A stretch of 64,000 nucleotides of DNA, from the NCBI RefSeq assembly GCF_905220565.1, contig NC_059415.1, forward strand, positions 10,926,001 to 10,990,000, written 5' to 3'. A program made the translations under genes and the position numbers. The stretch is from Melitaea cinxia (taxonomy: Eukaryota > Arthropoda > Insecta > Lepidoptera > Nymphalidae). The notes beneath the pieces were generated by a model. That model saw only the letters and a program-made list of their open reading frames with translations, made no database searches and was not told the origin of the DNA. Shown here piece by piece: positions 12,095 through 23,714 of the stretch (its first letter is position 1; each line of letters begins with the position of its first letter).

Positions 12095-12330
12095 GAAGTA
12101 AAACTTCTTTACAGACACTTGACATGGGGGGGGGAGGACACTGGAATGCGTGACAAGAGCGTTACGAAAAGTGTAATCGGTTGAGGCGAACGGAGTAAGA
12201 GAGAGAGAGGTACGTGCACACATTTTCTTTTTCTCTTTCTCTTATAACCAGTTACGTTTCGTATATCTAAGACAGTGCAGGCCTATTGTGCAGAAGTTTT
12301 ACTTCAGTCGTGTGGTCTAAAGCACACTCG
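12095..12330 (+). mobile_element. RepJ: inverted-repeat element (MITE-like)
   Basis: A perfect 14-base inverted pair, GAAGTAAAACTTCT at 12095-12108 and AGAAGTTTTACTTC at 12292-12305, brackets GCGTTACGAAAAGTGT, GGCGAACGGAGTAAGAGAG and a T/C-rich mirror tract. It is followed by CAGTCGTGTGGTCTAAAGCA. Related copies lie at 32,280-32,450 and 58,376-58,600. A run of 10 G is at about 12,126. Confidence 0.65.
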
Positions 12331-12335
12331 GTTTT

Positions 12336-12763
12336 TAAACGACTTCCAAAAAAGGAGGAGATTCTCAATTCGATTAAATTTTTTTATGGATGTAACTATA
12401 GAACTTTTGAGTGGGTGGTGCGTGTCATATGGTCCAATTTAAATTTATTTGAGATCTAACAACTACTTTTTGAGTTATATCTAATAATGCGTTTTTACTC
12501 GACTATTTTTTCGTCGACCTCCGTTGTATTATACCACATAGCTTTCTATTGGGTGTACCAATTTTGATGATTTTTAATTTAATCGAAAGCTGATGTTTAT
12601 CATGTTGTCACATTTAAATTTAATCGAGATCTGATAACAACTTTTTGAGTAATCTTTGATAACGAGTATTTACTTGACCATTTTTTCGTCTACCTACGTT
12701 GAATTACTTGTCGATGTAATTGAAGTCGGTTTTTTTTTTCGTTTGCGAGCAAACACAATTATG
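12336..12763 (+). repeat. RepE copy
   Basis: Directly abuts the RepJ copy: AACGACTTCCAAAAAAGGAG at the left and GTTTGCGAGCAAACACAATT at the right. Confidence 0.75.
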
Positions 12764-12884
12764 ATTCGATGGAGTTAGGAAGTAAAAATATTACAGGACG
12801 TAAAATTACATGGTGGAAACCGTATGAACAATAATTGACAAGAATGACGAAACAATTTTAATTTTCATTCATTATATGGATGAA

Positions 12885-12955
12885 GCTCATATCCTTATCC
12901 TGCATGGAGGAAGAGGCCTATGCGCAATAGTGGTATGTTACAGGCAGAATCATCA
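12885..12955 (+). repeat. RepC tail fragment
   Basis: TTATCCTGCATGGAGGAAG and AGGCCTATGCGCAATAGTGG. Confidence 0.5.
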
Positions 12956-13233
12956 TTAAATTATATATAAACAAATTGTATATTATCATCAATAAAAATA
13001 AATATTTACTAATTAATCAATACAACAAAAATTTGTACAATGCAGTTTCTGTATTATAAATTTTCGTTTGAATTTCTTCCACTCTCATATTATTCCTTAA
13101 CAAAACTAAATCGAGTAAAAACCCACGTTGATAATATCTACAAACCCCGTGAGGATAAGAGCCCTTGCATACTATTAAGATTACAAAGCTTTTCCAAACA
13201 AATTTAATAATTTCAAATCACTGGTTTCCTTTT

Positions 13234-13675
13234 TTTAACCGACTTCAAAAAAAGGAGGAGGTTACTCAATTCGACCGTATAAATGTTTTTTTTTTTATGT
13301 ATGTTCGGAGATAACTCCGTCGTTTATGAACCGATTTTGATAATTCTTTTTTTGTTGGAAAGAAGATATCCCTAGTTTGGTACCATGATAAGAAAACCAG
13401 GATCTGATGATGGGATCCCAGAGAAATCGAGGGAAACTCTTGAACATCCGCATAACTTTTTACTGGGTGTACCGATTTTGATGATTTTTAATTTAATCGA
13501 AAGCCGATGTTTATCATGTGATCACATTTAAATTTCATCGAGATCTGATTACAACTTTTCGAGTAATCTTTGATAATGCGTATTTACTTGACAATTTTTT
13601 TGTCTACCTACGTTGTATTACTTGTCAATATAATTGAAGTCGGTTTTTCTTCGTTTGCCTGCAAACACAATTATT
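13234..13675 (+). repeat. RepE copy, full length
   Basis: TAACCGACTTCAAAAAAAGG through CTGCAAACACAATTATT; one of the best-preserved copies. Joined head-to-head to the next copy. Confidence 0.8.
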
Positions 13676-14130
13676 AAATAATTGTGTTTACTGTTTAAAT
13701 ATTTGTGTCAACTTCAATTACATTGATAAGTAACACAACGTAAGTAGACCAAAAACTAGTCAAGCAAATAGGTATTATTGGAGATAATTTAAAAAGTACT
13801 GGTTAGATCTGGATTAAAATTAAAAGGGACCACATGACAAGAAGCAGCTTTCAATTTAAAAAAAGAATTATCAAAATCAGTATACCCAGCAAAAAGTTAT
13901 GCGGTATAATACAACGTAGGTTAACGAAAATTTTGTCAAGTAAATAGGTATTATTAGAGATTACCTAAAAATATTTGTCAAATCTCGATTAAATTTAAAT
14001 GAGACCTCACGACAAGTACCGAATTTCATTAAAGAAAGAATCATCGAAATCGGTCCATCCATTAAAAAGTTATGAGGTAACACAAATTAAAAAAATATTC
14101 GATTTGATAACCTCCTTTTGGAAGTCGTTA
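13676..14130 (-). repeat. RepE copy, inverted relative to its neighbour
   Basis: Starts with ATAATTGTGTTTACTG and repeats the ACAACGTAGG / GTCAAGTAAATAGGTATTAT module twice, ending at AACCTCCTTTTGGAAGTCG. Confidence 0.7.
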
Positions 14131-14374
14131 AAGGAAATAATTGTTGTATATTCTGATTTTTTTTTATTTTCTTCTATATTTTCTTTCTGTAACAACGGTA
14201 TTGTCTCGGGGCTAGTATTGGTATATAAATATGTACTTGTGATGGCCCAAATACATGTTTCTTTTTTTTTAAAAGCCAGCCAGAAAGAAGATATCCTCAG
14301 TTAAACACCATAGCTCTCAAGTTGTATGTATTCCCGTTTTGAGTAGGAAGCCAGGGCTCCTGGACAGGATTTTT

Positions 14375-14665
14375 TTTTATGTCACTAGGTCGGCAAACAA
14401 GCGTACGGCTCACCTGATGGTAAGCGATTACCGTAGTTTATAGACGCCTGCAACACCAGAAGCATCGCAAGCGCGTTGCCGACCCAATCGCCAATCCCCC
14501 CAGGAGCTCTGGTCGCCTTACTCACCAACAGGAACATAATACTGCTTGAAAACAGTATTATTTTGCTGTGATCTTCTGTAAGGTCGAGGTACTCGGGCGG
14601 GAGGAGTCGGGCTGCTCCATATTTTGAGCAGGAAATTCCTGCTGTGCCCTACCTCAGTTAAAGGA
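14375..14665 (-). repeat. RepB copy, full length
   Basis: T-rich tail, GTCGGCAAACAAGCGTACGG, through GTGCCCTACCTCAGTTAAAG. A short frame (14518-14712, minus) is repeat translation. Confidence 0.8.
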
Positions 14666-15209
14666 TTGGGGGTAACGTCGACAACAATGCTCCTGGTATT
14701 ACTGGTGTCCATAAGCTACAGTATTTACGTATTATTATGTAGACCGTACACTTATTTGCCACTTTTGTAATAAAAAAAATAAATAAAAAAAATGCTTGTT
14801 CCGTTGTCAGCAACTGCTCTGGTAATGTGATTCATTTAGGCGCTGAAGAAAGGTTGAATTAATCATAGAAAATTTCTTAGAATTATATTTTAAGTAAATA
14901 ACGTCTACCATCACCTTTACAAATCGAAGCGGTCAAGTTAGCTGAACCGCCATATTTTAATTAAAATTTGACAGCGCATACATTAACAACCTCACAGAGC
15001 ACACGCCCAAATTGTTTTAGTCGGCAATTAAAAACGCTTGTAGCTTTATTTTATCTATGGACCTTTTGTTTTAATTTGTTTTTAATTTATACGTATTTAC
15101 ATTATCATACAAATACGAGCCGTGTACAGCTTCTGACAAAGTTTCATTAATATTAGAGTATGAAACGTCGAAGTATGAAAGTTTTATTAATATAAGAGTA
15201 TGAAACGAG

Positions 15210-15548
15210 AAGACGCCGCGTTGGCGCAACGGTCACAGCTATGGATTGTACCTGTTGCGCTGGCGGTTGCGGATTCGATCCCCGCACATGATAAACATTT
15301 GTATTGACCATACAGGTGTTTGCCGTGGTCTGGGTATCTTTGCAGTCCTTGTGGGTCTCCCCACCGTGCTTCGCAGAGCACGTTAAGCCGTCGGTCCCAG
15401 TTGTTATCATTTACACCCGATAGCGATCGTTACTCATAGTAGGGAATATATCCACCAACCCGCATTGGAGCAGCGTGGTGCTCTGATCCTTCTCCTACAT
15501 GGGGAAAGAGGCCTATGCCCAGTAGTGGGATATAACAGGCTCAAGCGA
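15210..15548 (+). repeat. RepC copy, full length
   Basis: Head CGCGTTGGCGCAACGGTCAC and GCGGATTCGATCCCCGC (A- and B-box-like), full body and tail AGGCCTATGCCCAGTAGTGG. The best SINE head in the window. Confidence 0.85.
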
Positions 15549-15654
15549 AGAGTATGGAAAAAAATTAAATATTTATAAAAAAATTGCCATTTTAAATTTT
15601 AATTCATTTGTCCTAAGGAAATCGCCATTGATTCGTCATTTAACTCTAGTATTC

Positions 15655-15855
15655 TGCCATGGTGGCAAAAAGATCAAGACTGTTCGCTTGATGGTATGAG
15701 GATACCGTAGCCTATGGACCTTTGCAATAACAGGAGCATCAAAACGCATTGCTAACCTTACACTTAATCCTCTCGAAGAGCTACGGCTACTTACCACAGA
15801 AACACAATTGTATTCTAGAAATTGAAACGAAAATTTATAATGCAGAAACTGCATT
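15655..15855 (-). repeat. RepB copy, very degenerate
   Basis: Recognisable by GATACCGTAGCCTATGGACC, AACAGGAGCATC and TACCACAGAAACACAA only. Confidence 0.5.
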
Positions 15856-15885
15856 GTACCAATTTTTGTTATACTGATCATTCAT

Positions 15886-16143
15886 CATCATCATCATTTC
15901 AGCCTATCGCAGTCCACTGCTGGACATAGGTCTCTACAAGTTCGCGCCAAAAAGGTGAGAACTGATGTGTTTTGCCCATAGTCACCACGCTGGCAGGCGG
16001 GTTGGTGACCGCAGGGCTGGCTTTGTCGCATCGAATACGCTGCTGCCCGTCTTCTGCCTGTTTATTTCAAAGCCAGCACTTGGATGGTTATCCCGCCATC
16101 GGTCGACTTTTTAAGTTCCAAGGCAGTAGTGTGGTGGTATGTT
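15886..16143 (-). repeat. RepA copy with (ATC)n tail
   Basis: CATCATCATCATCATTTCAG then CCACTGCTGGACATAGG, ending at CCAAGGCAGTAGTG. Confidence 0.8.
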
Positions 16144-16534
16144 TACCATACTGATGATAATATGAAGGTTTAGTATAGAGATTAAGAGCGTTGACCTTTA
16201 TTATTAGTTTAGCTACAAGGTTGCTACTACACCTGTTAAAAACTAATTGCGTTAATGAACTCGATTGGAGGCAATTAGCTAGATAGGTACATATTAGTTT
16301 ACAGAGTAACTTATACTTTTTTAATGTGTTTTTGAAGGTTTTGACTTATCGTGGAAATTAGGTACATAGGTATAAATAGTATTGATATCTTGGGTTACAT
16401 AAGAAATACTCTGTTTTATAGAATAATATATAGTAAATAGTAATATTAACTGTTTAATTTTTTCTTGTGCTCTGGAATAGAGATTGCGTCTCGGTAAACG
16501 TGTTGAGTCGTCTTCCAGCCAATTGGAAACTTTT

Positions 16535-16745
16535 TTTTAGATATACATACAACTAGGTCGCCAAAAAAGCATATGCCTCACCTGATGGTAAGCGATTACA
16601 GTAGCCTAGATATATAAATGATGCATAGATGCTTGCAACATAAGAAGCATGCCAAGCTCATTGCTGACCTTTTCCCCGATCCTCCTAAGGAGCTCTTCAT
16701 CCCCACACTCTCAATCACCCTATTCAGAAAAGGAACACAACACAT
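16535..16745 (-). repeat. RepB copy, degenerate
   Basis: CAACTAGGTCGCCAAAAAAG, TCACCTGATGGTAAGCGATT, and CAGAAAAGGAACACAACAC. It carries a short internal AT insertion near 16,610. The 390 bases before it show nothing recognised. Confidence 0.65.
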
Positions 16746-17392
16746 AATAATAAAATTTTAAAAATTGCTAACATAACGGTATAATTACTTTAATAACTGC
16801 ACCAGCCTGTCGGTTAAAAATAAGTGTGTGTGCAATTCACACACGGTAAAGAAGTGAAACTTCTGAAAAGTAGCCTACTAGATCTCATTCTCTCCTATAC
16901 ATAATAGTCTCTTTCTTTATCGTAATTCATTTTCGTTTCATCGAGTTTTAAATCACAACGATTCTTAAAAGGATTCTAGGAAGGAGGATATTTAAGGAGG
17001 AGGAGGGAAGATTCTAAAACTTCAAAAAATCTAAAGTGAATAAATTACTTAGCGACTTATTTACTTTAAAAATTAAATAAGTAAAGCAAACAAAGATATC
17101 GAGGCAATAATTCACGAAGTTAAAATCAAACAAATTCCTTGCATAATGCACGAGGGCAGACTATAAAACGAAAAGAACAACTTGAAAGAGTTACAAATAA
17201 AGTTTTCGGCGCTCGAGTCTCTGAAATGCAAAAAGTATTTGGCTGATTTAATAAACATCGTAAATCCATTTTTGGTTCAAATCCGAACATAAATAAAATT
17301 TGGTGTATCAAGATGTATCATAGCGGAAAAATGGTACATTTATTTCGTAATATGAGTATTTACATGTGTAAATGACTATCTAATACAGTTAA
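16746..17392. other. No gene recognised; A/G-rich spacer
   Basis: Contains a RepJ-like half (GAAGTGAAACTTCTGA near 16,852) and an AGGAGGAGGAGG tract near 16,980-17,005. The 61-codon minus frame at 17126-17311 resembles nothing that I know. Confidence 0.4.
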
Positions 17393-17697
17393 CTGAGTAG
17401 GGCACAGTCGGAAATTTCCTGCTCAAAATATGGAGCAACCCGACTGGACCTCGGCCTTACAGAAGGTCACGGCTAAATAACACTGTTTTCAAACAGTGTT
17501 TTGTTCCTGTTTGTGAAAAGGCGTTCCTGGGGGGAATTGAGCATGGTTCCTTGGGAGAATTGGGAATGGGGTCAGCAACACCCTTGCAATGCTTCTGCAA
17601 TGCTTATAGACGTCTGCAACACCTTTTGGTGCGGTAATTACTTACCATCAGGTGAGCCGTACGCTTGTCTGTCGGCCTATTTATATATTTAAAAAAA
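17393..17697 (+). repeat. RepB copy, full length
   Basis: From GAGTAGGGCACAGTCGGAAA to an (A)9 tail; the TCCTGG block is duplicated (GGCGTTCCTGG then GGTTCCTTGG). Confidence 0.8.
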
Positions 17698-18109
17698 AAC
17701 CTTTCGGCTGAAAATGTCTAATTATTTGATTTATGTAATATAATGGTAATAATGTTTAAAGGTAATCTTGTATACTCTTCACATGCGAAATTTTCATGTG
17801 TCAAATCTCAGATTATTTCAATAAATAAAAATAGCCACAGATAAAAATAAAGATCCAATGGTTTCATATTTATTTTAACCACTTTTTATAAAATTACGCT
17901 ACATTAAAACGACATTACTGATTATGATGGCGGCAAAGATACGTGTCGACAAGCGTTCGAGTCAAGCGAACTGACAGCGATTCATCAGACAACTAATTTT
18001 CATGTACCTGATATCTATTATTATGTACTGTATATTGATATCCCGTGCTAGAAGTATGTATGTATAATTAAATAAAAAATACTTCATTCATTCTTCTTTA
18101 TTCCTCAAG

Positions 18110-18325
18110 TAGGCTTTAAGAGCACTTTTGAGTCGTCATTTTACAAATTAAAATAATATATATATATGCTAACGACCGGAGTGGAATCATAAACATTCCA
18201 TCCATTACAAAAATTCAATCCACCAATCCGCAGTGTAGCAAAGTGGTGGATTAAGCTCCAATCCTTCTCCTACATGGAGAAAGAAGCCTATGCCCAGCCG
18301 TGGGATGTTACAGGCTTAATCGTAT
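18110..18325 (+). repeat. RepL half-copy followed by RepC tail
   Basis: AAGTAGGCTTTAAGAGCACT and TCGTCATTTTACAAATTAAA are RepL-like. From about 18,180 the RepC body and tail follow (AAGCTCCAATCCTTCTCCTA; TATGCCCAGCCGTGGGATG). Confidence 0.5.
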
Positions 18326-18660
18326 ATCGTATCGTGAAGTCTAAGATAATATTAAGTCTTAAAAAGATTTAACCCAAAACTCAAACAAATTTACTTCCAA
18401 ATGTCGTTGTATATAAAATTGACCGACCGACTAATTACTTTGAAAATTCTATGAAATTAAGATCTCGATGCTAATATAAACTTTTTCCATCGAAGCCCTA
18501 GAATATTCCACAAACACCATGACATCGGTGAGAATATCCTGTATATCGTGTCATTATAATTCATCTGTTTTTAAAACCGGATATTTACGATCCGTCACCG
18601 CATCCGGAGTAAGCAGCACATATCGCATATAAAGTCAATTATATTTCTATCTCTTTCTAG

Positions 18661-18661
<1 letters not shown>

Positions 18662-18698
<37 letters not shown>
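18662..18698. repeat. (TA)n microsatellite
   Basis: Uninterrupted TA run of about 37 bases. Confidence 0.95.
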
Positions 18699-18700
<2 letters not shown>

Positions 18701-18872
18701 TGAGTGTTAGACAAAGGGCAGATATTTTTTGGCAACTGTCTTTAATGTCACTGTTCCAGTTTGGCTGTAAATAAATAAAGTGTTCATATTCAATGCTATG
18801 ATAGGGTAAGAATGCCGTTTTCGTAAATATATTGAAGTGTAAATAGGCGAAAATTCTGTCAGTATGACATTT

Positions 18873-19110
18873 AAATGACGCGTTGGCACAGCGCTCACAG
18901 CACTGGCTGTTATGTTCGCGGTCGTTGGTTCCAGCCCCGTTCATGACAAAAAATTTCTTGGCCATACAGACATTTGTCGTGGTCCGGGCGTATGTGCTTG
19001 TGTATTGTCAGTAGATCGTATAGTATGAAGCGTTTATTTACTTATTTGTATACAAATATTTGTAATTAGTAGGGATCGAACCAATGACCAATAGCACAAC
19101 AGCCATCAGA
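18873..19110 (+). repeat. RepC head fragments, opposed
   Basis: GACGCGTTGGCACAGCGCTC and GTTCCAGCCCCGTTCATGAC form a SINE head in sense. At 19,048-19,110 a reversed head remnant (GGGATCGAACCAATGACC) follows. Confidence 0.55.
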
Positions 19111-19265
19111 GACAATTCCCACAATTGTAGCAAGCAAGATGGTCACTGGACGTGTCCTGTGGCCAAACTTCGTCCGTCAGTTCCGCCAAAATGAAAATCC
19201 TCTTTTTATCAATAGATTGATTCAGCTTGTAACGTTCCACTGCTAGACCTTGGCCTCTTCCTATA

Positions 19266-19829
19266 TAGTACATATGTCAATAAGTAGACACAATTCGATT
19301 TCGAATAAAAAAAAAACAACATCAAAAAAAGTTCGGATTAATTTTTACTTGCACCAGTGCTATTAAATAAAGTTTTCTTTTTGTGTTTCGCTTGCGCAAC
19401 TAGCTCGCCTATTGTTAAACGGGTTCTCAGTATATCTGTCTCGTTTCGACCGAGCCGTGCGGGTTGGTTTTTTTTTCAAAATTTGAATAAATTTACACTT
19501 TTAAAGGAAGGCTTCGTTCAGCGAGCGTTGAACTCTGTACGAGGGTATTATTTCATTAATGCCCGCTCTTACGCTATTCATATGTTACTTATGAGTTTGT
19601 CCTGTACGGCTATGCTTTTGAGTTATTGTTGAAATGCATATGTGAATAAATAAAATGGGAGAATGTATTTGCTTGTATTGTTACAGGATATACATAGTTT
19701 CTGTGTTATAGCTTTTAAAGTAACTTAATCCCTGTTTTATAGGTAACAGCCAACTGATATACAAAAGTTATATGTATTATTTAAATTAATGTTTACTTAT
19801 CATACGCATTATTACGTGATTTAATTGAT
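19266..19829. other. Unassigned segment with a 91-codon frame; no gene called
   Basis: A plus frame at 19357-19632 opens over locally CG-bearing sequence, but it shows no domain, no codon-use signal and no splice partner. A RepD remnant (TTATAGGTAACAGCCAACTG) is at 19,737-19,760. Confidence 0.3.
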
Positions 19830-20475
19830 TTTCATATAAGGCCCTCAGTATGATAAAAATATGAGGACTAAAACTTACTTAACGAATGACCTCGTTACGT
19901 TTCTCGTAACGCCATCTAACGAGATCATCATAAACGACGACTATTTTTAATAACGCCATCATAGATAGATAGATGGTGTTATTTGATTTGTTTGATATGG
20001 TATTAATCTTTTTCTTAGACTAGTGAACCTTTTTTTAACCGACTTCAAAAAAAAACGAGGAGGTTAATTCGACCTATATATATATATATATATATATTTT
20101 TAATGTATGGTCGGAGATAACTCCGTCGTTTATGAACCGATTTTGATAATTCTTTTTTTATTGGAAAGGTGATATCTCTAGTTTGGTACCATGATAAGGA
20201 AACTAGAATCTGATGATGGGGTCATGATGATCATGAGGTCACAGTTAAATTTCATTGAGATCTGATTACAACTTTTGGAGTATTCTTTGATAATGCGTAT
20301 TTACTTGACTATTTTTCGTCTACCTACGTTGTATTACTTGTCAATATAATTGAAGTCGGTTTTTCTTTGTTTGCCTGCAAACACAATTATATTATTGTGC
20401 CTATTCAGACAGTCGATCTGAACAAGTAAACTCCAGTCGTGCGTCGGAGCTGACACGCACACTTTAATTTTGTTA
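19830..20475 (+). repeat. RepF copy, split by a RepE insertion
   Basis: RepF order: TTTCATATAAGGCCC, GACCTCGTTACGTTT, ACGCCATCTA, AATCTTTTTCTTAGACTAGT, then GTGCCTATTCAGACAGTCGA and CGTGCGTCGGAGCTGACAC. The two halves are separated by the RepE copy at 20034-20392. An intact copy is at 23,715-23,975. Confidence 0.8.
20034..20392 (+). mobile_element. RepE copy inserted in RepF
   Basis: TTAACCGACTTC to CAAACACAATTATATTATT, inserted between CCTTTTTT and GTGCCTATT of RepF; has an internal (TA)n at 20,078-20,098. It lacks the CACCCAGTAAAAAGTTA block found in longer copies. Confidence 0.8.
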
Positions 20476-20564
20476 TTTTTTGTAGGAATCGAATGACTTA
20501 AGTATATCTACCTAAGTGAACAGAATCTCAAATCTTACTAGATATGAGAACTGGATATATCCTC

Positions 20565-20730
20565 AAACTGATTGATTGATTGATTGATTCAACATTCCAT
20601 TGCTCGGCATAGCCCCCTTCTCTATGTAGGAGAAGGATTGCCACGAAGCTTAATTAGCCACGTTCCTTCATGGCGCATTAGGAGGTAAATGTGATAAGCC
20701 GGGAGCGATGGCTTCACGTGATCATTGAAG
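20565..20730 (-). repeat. RepC tail fragment with (TGAT)n
   Basis: A short TTGATTGATTGATTGATTC run, then reversed tail landmarks (CCATTGCTCGGCATAGCC; GTAGGAGAAGGATTG). Confidence 0.5.
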
Positions 20731-20946
20731 AAGACTGGTGGATCTTCATATGATAACAAACACCTCAATTAGTAAAATAATAATTTGTGTCAATTTGTAT
20801 AGATATTATACATTCAAATATATAATTATATAGGGCCAGATGGCCTACAACGAAAAACAGAATTTGTACAGATATCTGTATATTTATAAACTAGCATCCC
20901 GCCCGGCTTCGCAAAGGTATTTAACAAAAATTTCAAAATAATATTT

Positions 20947-21303
20947 TTCTCTAATTTTTTTGAATGTGTGGCTACGGCAGTTAAGAGTATAGCCACACCC
21001 TCTCTTCCCGTGGATGTTGTAAGAGGCGACTAAAGGATAACACGGTTCCATTACCACCTTGGAACTTAAAAAGCCGATCGATGGCGGGATAATCATGCAA
21101 CAACTGGCTTTGAAATTCACAAGCCGAAGACAGGCAGCAGTGTCTTTGGTGCGACAAAGCCAGCCCTGCGGTCGCCAACCCGCCTGCCCAGCGTGGTGAC
21201 TATGGGCAAAACACATCAGTTCGTACCATTTTTGGCGCGAATTTGTGCAGGCCTATGACCAGCAATAGACTGCGATAGGCTGAATGACGACGATGATGAT
21301 GAT
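20947..21303 (+). repeat. RepA copy, full length with (GAT)n tail
   Basis: GAATGTGTGGCTACGGCAG to GCGATAGGCTGAATGACGAC then GATGATGATGATGA. This copy shows the sense orientation clearly. Confidence 0.85.
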
Positions 21304-21724
21304 GAAGTGATGATTTTTTTTTTCAAATATATTGGAAACTGTGAAAGAATTTTTCAAATCGGTTCAGTAGTTTCGGAGCTTATATAATGCAAACAAACAA
21401 ACAATCAAATCTTCCTTCTTTTTGATATTAGTATAGATTATTGCCTCCACAACGAATAAAAAATAGTATTTAAATTGTCTACACTAGCGAGTTATGCAAG
21501 TCTATGATGACACTAGACGCGACGTGTAAAAATCTCACGAGACAAGTCTACGTATCCTTAGGCGTTAAAACCTCTCATTATAGGCTATAAAATTACATCT
21601 TCGATATGGTCGTCATAAAATTTAATTCTAGTTACAAATTATTCATTCACATACTCTTAATTTCATGTACCATTGTATTTTTTAAGTATACATAATTAAA
21701 TAAAATATAGAAGATGGGTTCGTG

Positions 21725-21915
21725 CAATGATCAGTGAACTCTCTTTAGCTAGCTTTTTCGGGTTTGATCCCCGTTTATGACAGTATTAGTAATTTTACGT
21801 TATAACAGTTTCATGAAAAACTTAGACTTACAAAATAATGGACTGCAAAGAACCGAGAAGCTTAGCGTGAACTTGGGGAGGCCTAGGTCCAGCAGTGGAC
21901 TGCGATGGGCTGAAG
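21725..21915 (+). repeat. RepC-like head then RepA tail
   Basis: TTCGGGTTTGATCCCCGTTTATGAC is SINE-head-like; GAGGCCTAGGTCCAGCAGTG and GCGATGGGCTGAAGTGAA is the RepA 3' end. Confidence 0.5.
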
Positions 21916-21954
21916 TGAATTAGTGAGTGTGTGTAATATTATAAGTTTTTTTAA

Positions 21955-22255
21955 TACTACTAGGTCAGCAAACAAGCATACGTCTCACCTGATGGTAAGC
22001 GATCACCGTAGCTTATAGCCTGCCAAGTAGACAGCATCACCAGAAGCATCGTAAGCGCGTTGCCGAATCCACCCCCAAGCCCCAATCCCCTCAAGAGCCC
22101 TTCCCACCTTACTCAGCACAGAAACACACGAGTACTCGAAAGCAGTATTATTTAGCTGTGATCTTTTGTAAGGTTGAGGTTCTTCCCCAGTCGAGGTGCT
22201 CTATATTCTGTGCAGGATATTTTCTGCTGTGTTCTACCTCAGTTTAAGTTAAGTA
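21955..22255 (-). repeat. RepB copy, full length
   Basis: TACTAGGTCAGCAAACAAGC to GTGTTCTACCTCAGTTTAAG; all blocks present. Confidence 0.8.
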
Positions 22256-22354
22256 ATGTTAAAACGTAAAAATGTCACGTTACCGATTTGGTAACTTTAG
22301 AACATTTTTTAAAAGCTTATTTCTAATCGATAACGAAGCCAATATTATAATGTA

Positions 22355-22565
22355 ATTAGCTGACCCCGCAAACTTTGTTTTGCTATATGTTTTATTAACC
22401 TTTTCACCCCCCCCCTACAACTTAGGGGTATGAAGAATAGATGTTGTGCGATTCTCAGACCTACCCGATATGCACACAAAATTTCATGGGAATCAGTCAA
22501 GCCGTTTCAGAGGAGTTTAACTACAAACACCGTGACACGAGAATTTATATATGATATTTTAAATT
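22355..22565 (+). repeat. RepH copy
   Basis: TTAGCTGACCCCGCAAACTT, a C-rich run, TAGGGGTATGAAGAATAG, CGATTCTCAGACCTACCC, AGCCGTTTCAGAGGAGTTTA and CACGAGAATTTATATATGAT. Two more copies are at 27,515 and 42,579 (reversed). Confidence 0.75.
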
Positions 22566-22744
22566 TTTGTCATTTTTGCTTATCGGTCAGTATTTTTTTA
22601 TGTCTGTACCCTGGTCACACATCAAATCCTTAAACAATGACAATTAATAAGTACCTTTTATTATAAATTCAATTAATTATCTTCGTAGTTGGGATATAAT
22701 TCAAAATTTTATGTCGCAAACGACGATACGTGTACAAATTGTTA

Positions 22745-23000
22745 AAAAATAAAATAAATAAATATCTACACAATACACACACGGTCGTCTGTTTCTAAAG
22801 TAAGCAACTAAATGCTTGTGTTATAGGTAACAGCCGACTGGTACATTTTTTTGATAAACGTACTTATAAATAATACATATATAAATATTTAAATAAAAAT
22901 ATATATTACACCTCTAGACTCGGGATGGGAATCGGACCCACAAGCCTCAGGGCATAAAACAGGGTCACTACAAACTGCGCCAACGGGCTAGTCAAAAACA
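22745..23000 (-). repeat. RepD copy (tRNA-like family), reversed
   Basis: ACACGGTCGTCTGTTTCTAA, TTATAGGTAACAGCCGACTG, ACTCGGGATGGGAATCGGAC and CACTACAAACTGCGCCAACG. The last two blocks look like reversed B- and A-box-like tRNA parts. Confidence 0.7.
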
Positions 23001-23334
23001 ACGATATAAATAAATTAATATTTTCTAGGTTTCCATTTCAATAATAATTTTATTCACCACCATATCAGATAGTACCGGTAATATTCTAGTAATTATTATT
23101 TAGATCAATCATAAACAATAAGCATTAAGGTCAAAAGTAAGAGTTTATGTACGCTGAGTGCTTCTAAAAGTGAGAGTGACTTACAATTTTGATTTCGATA
23201 CGTGCATAGATAAATGCAAGATAAAAAGAAAACTCTTTTAAGTACAGTAAGTAATACTAATCAAAGCAGGAAAGTAATTAAAGTAGTTAAAATTTAAAAT
23301 ATGTTCAGTGCGACTTAACGTAGTGCTTGTGGTT

Positions 23335-23540
23335 GACGACGCGTTGGTGCAGCGGTCACTGCACTAGCGCTAGCGGTCGCGGGTTCGATCCCCGCCCATG
23401 ACAAACTGTAGTGGCCATGTAGATGCTTGTCTGGGTCTGGGCGTTTGTTCTTGTGTGTGTTTCCGGACCCCTGAAACATGAGAAAATTCTAGAGGGGAGG
23501 GGGGGGGGATGAGTGTGAAGTGTTTATTTATTTATTAAAT
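23335..23540 (+). repeat. RepC copy, head only
   Basis: GACGCGTTGGTGCAGCGGTC and GCGGGTTCGATCCCCGCCCA are strong A/B-box matches. The body is replaced by other sequence with a run of 10 G near 23,500. Confidence 0.65.
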
Positions 23541-23714
23541 AATAACTCATTTTCGCACTTTTACTAGCCTTTAATTTCGTAAGTAACTTTTACAAATTTT
23601 CTTAAAATAACACACATTATGATTCACTCAAGTATTCAATTTTTACACCATTACTACTTTTAGTCTAGCCGTTGATATGTCAGGATATTGTTTTTGGTGT
23701 GTACTCCTTAAGAA

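Noticed and set aside
15210..15300. tRNA gene-like sequence with A- and B-box matches (also at 23,335 and 53,880)
   Set aside because: No cloverleaf could be drawn and the sequence continues into the RepC body and tail; it is a SINE head.
19357..19632. 91-codon frame as a small secreted or membrane protein
   Set aside because: No domain, no homologue recognised, no supporting splice or start context; could arise by chance in a less AT-rich patch.
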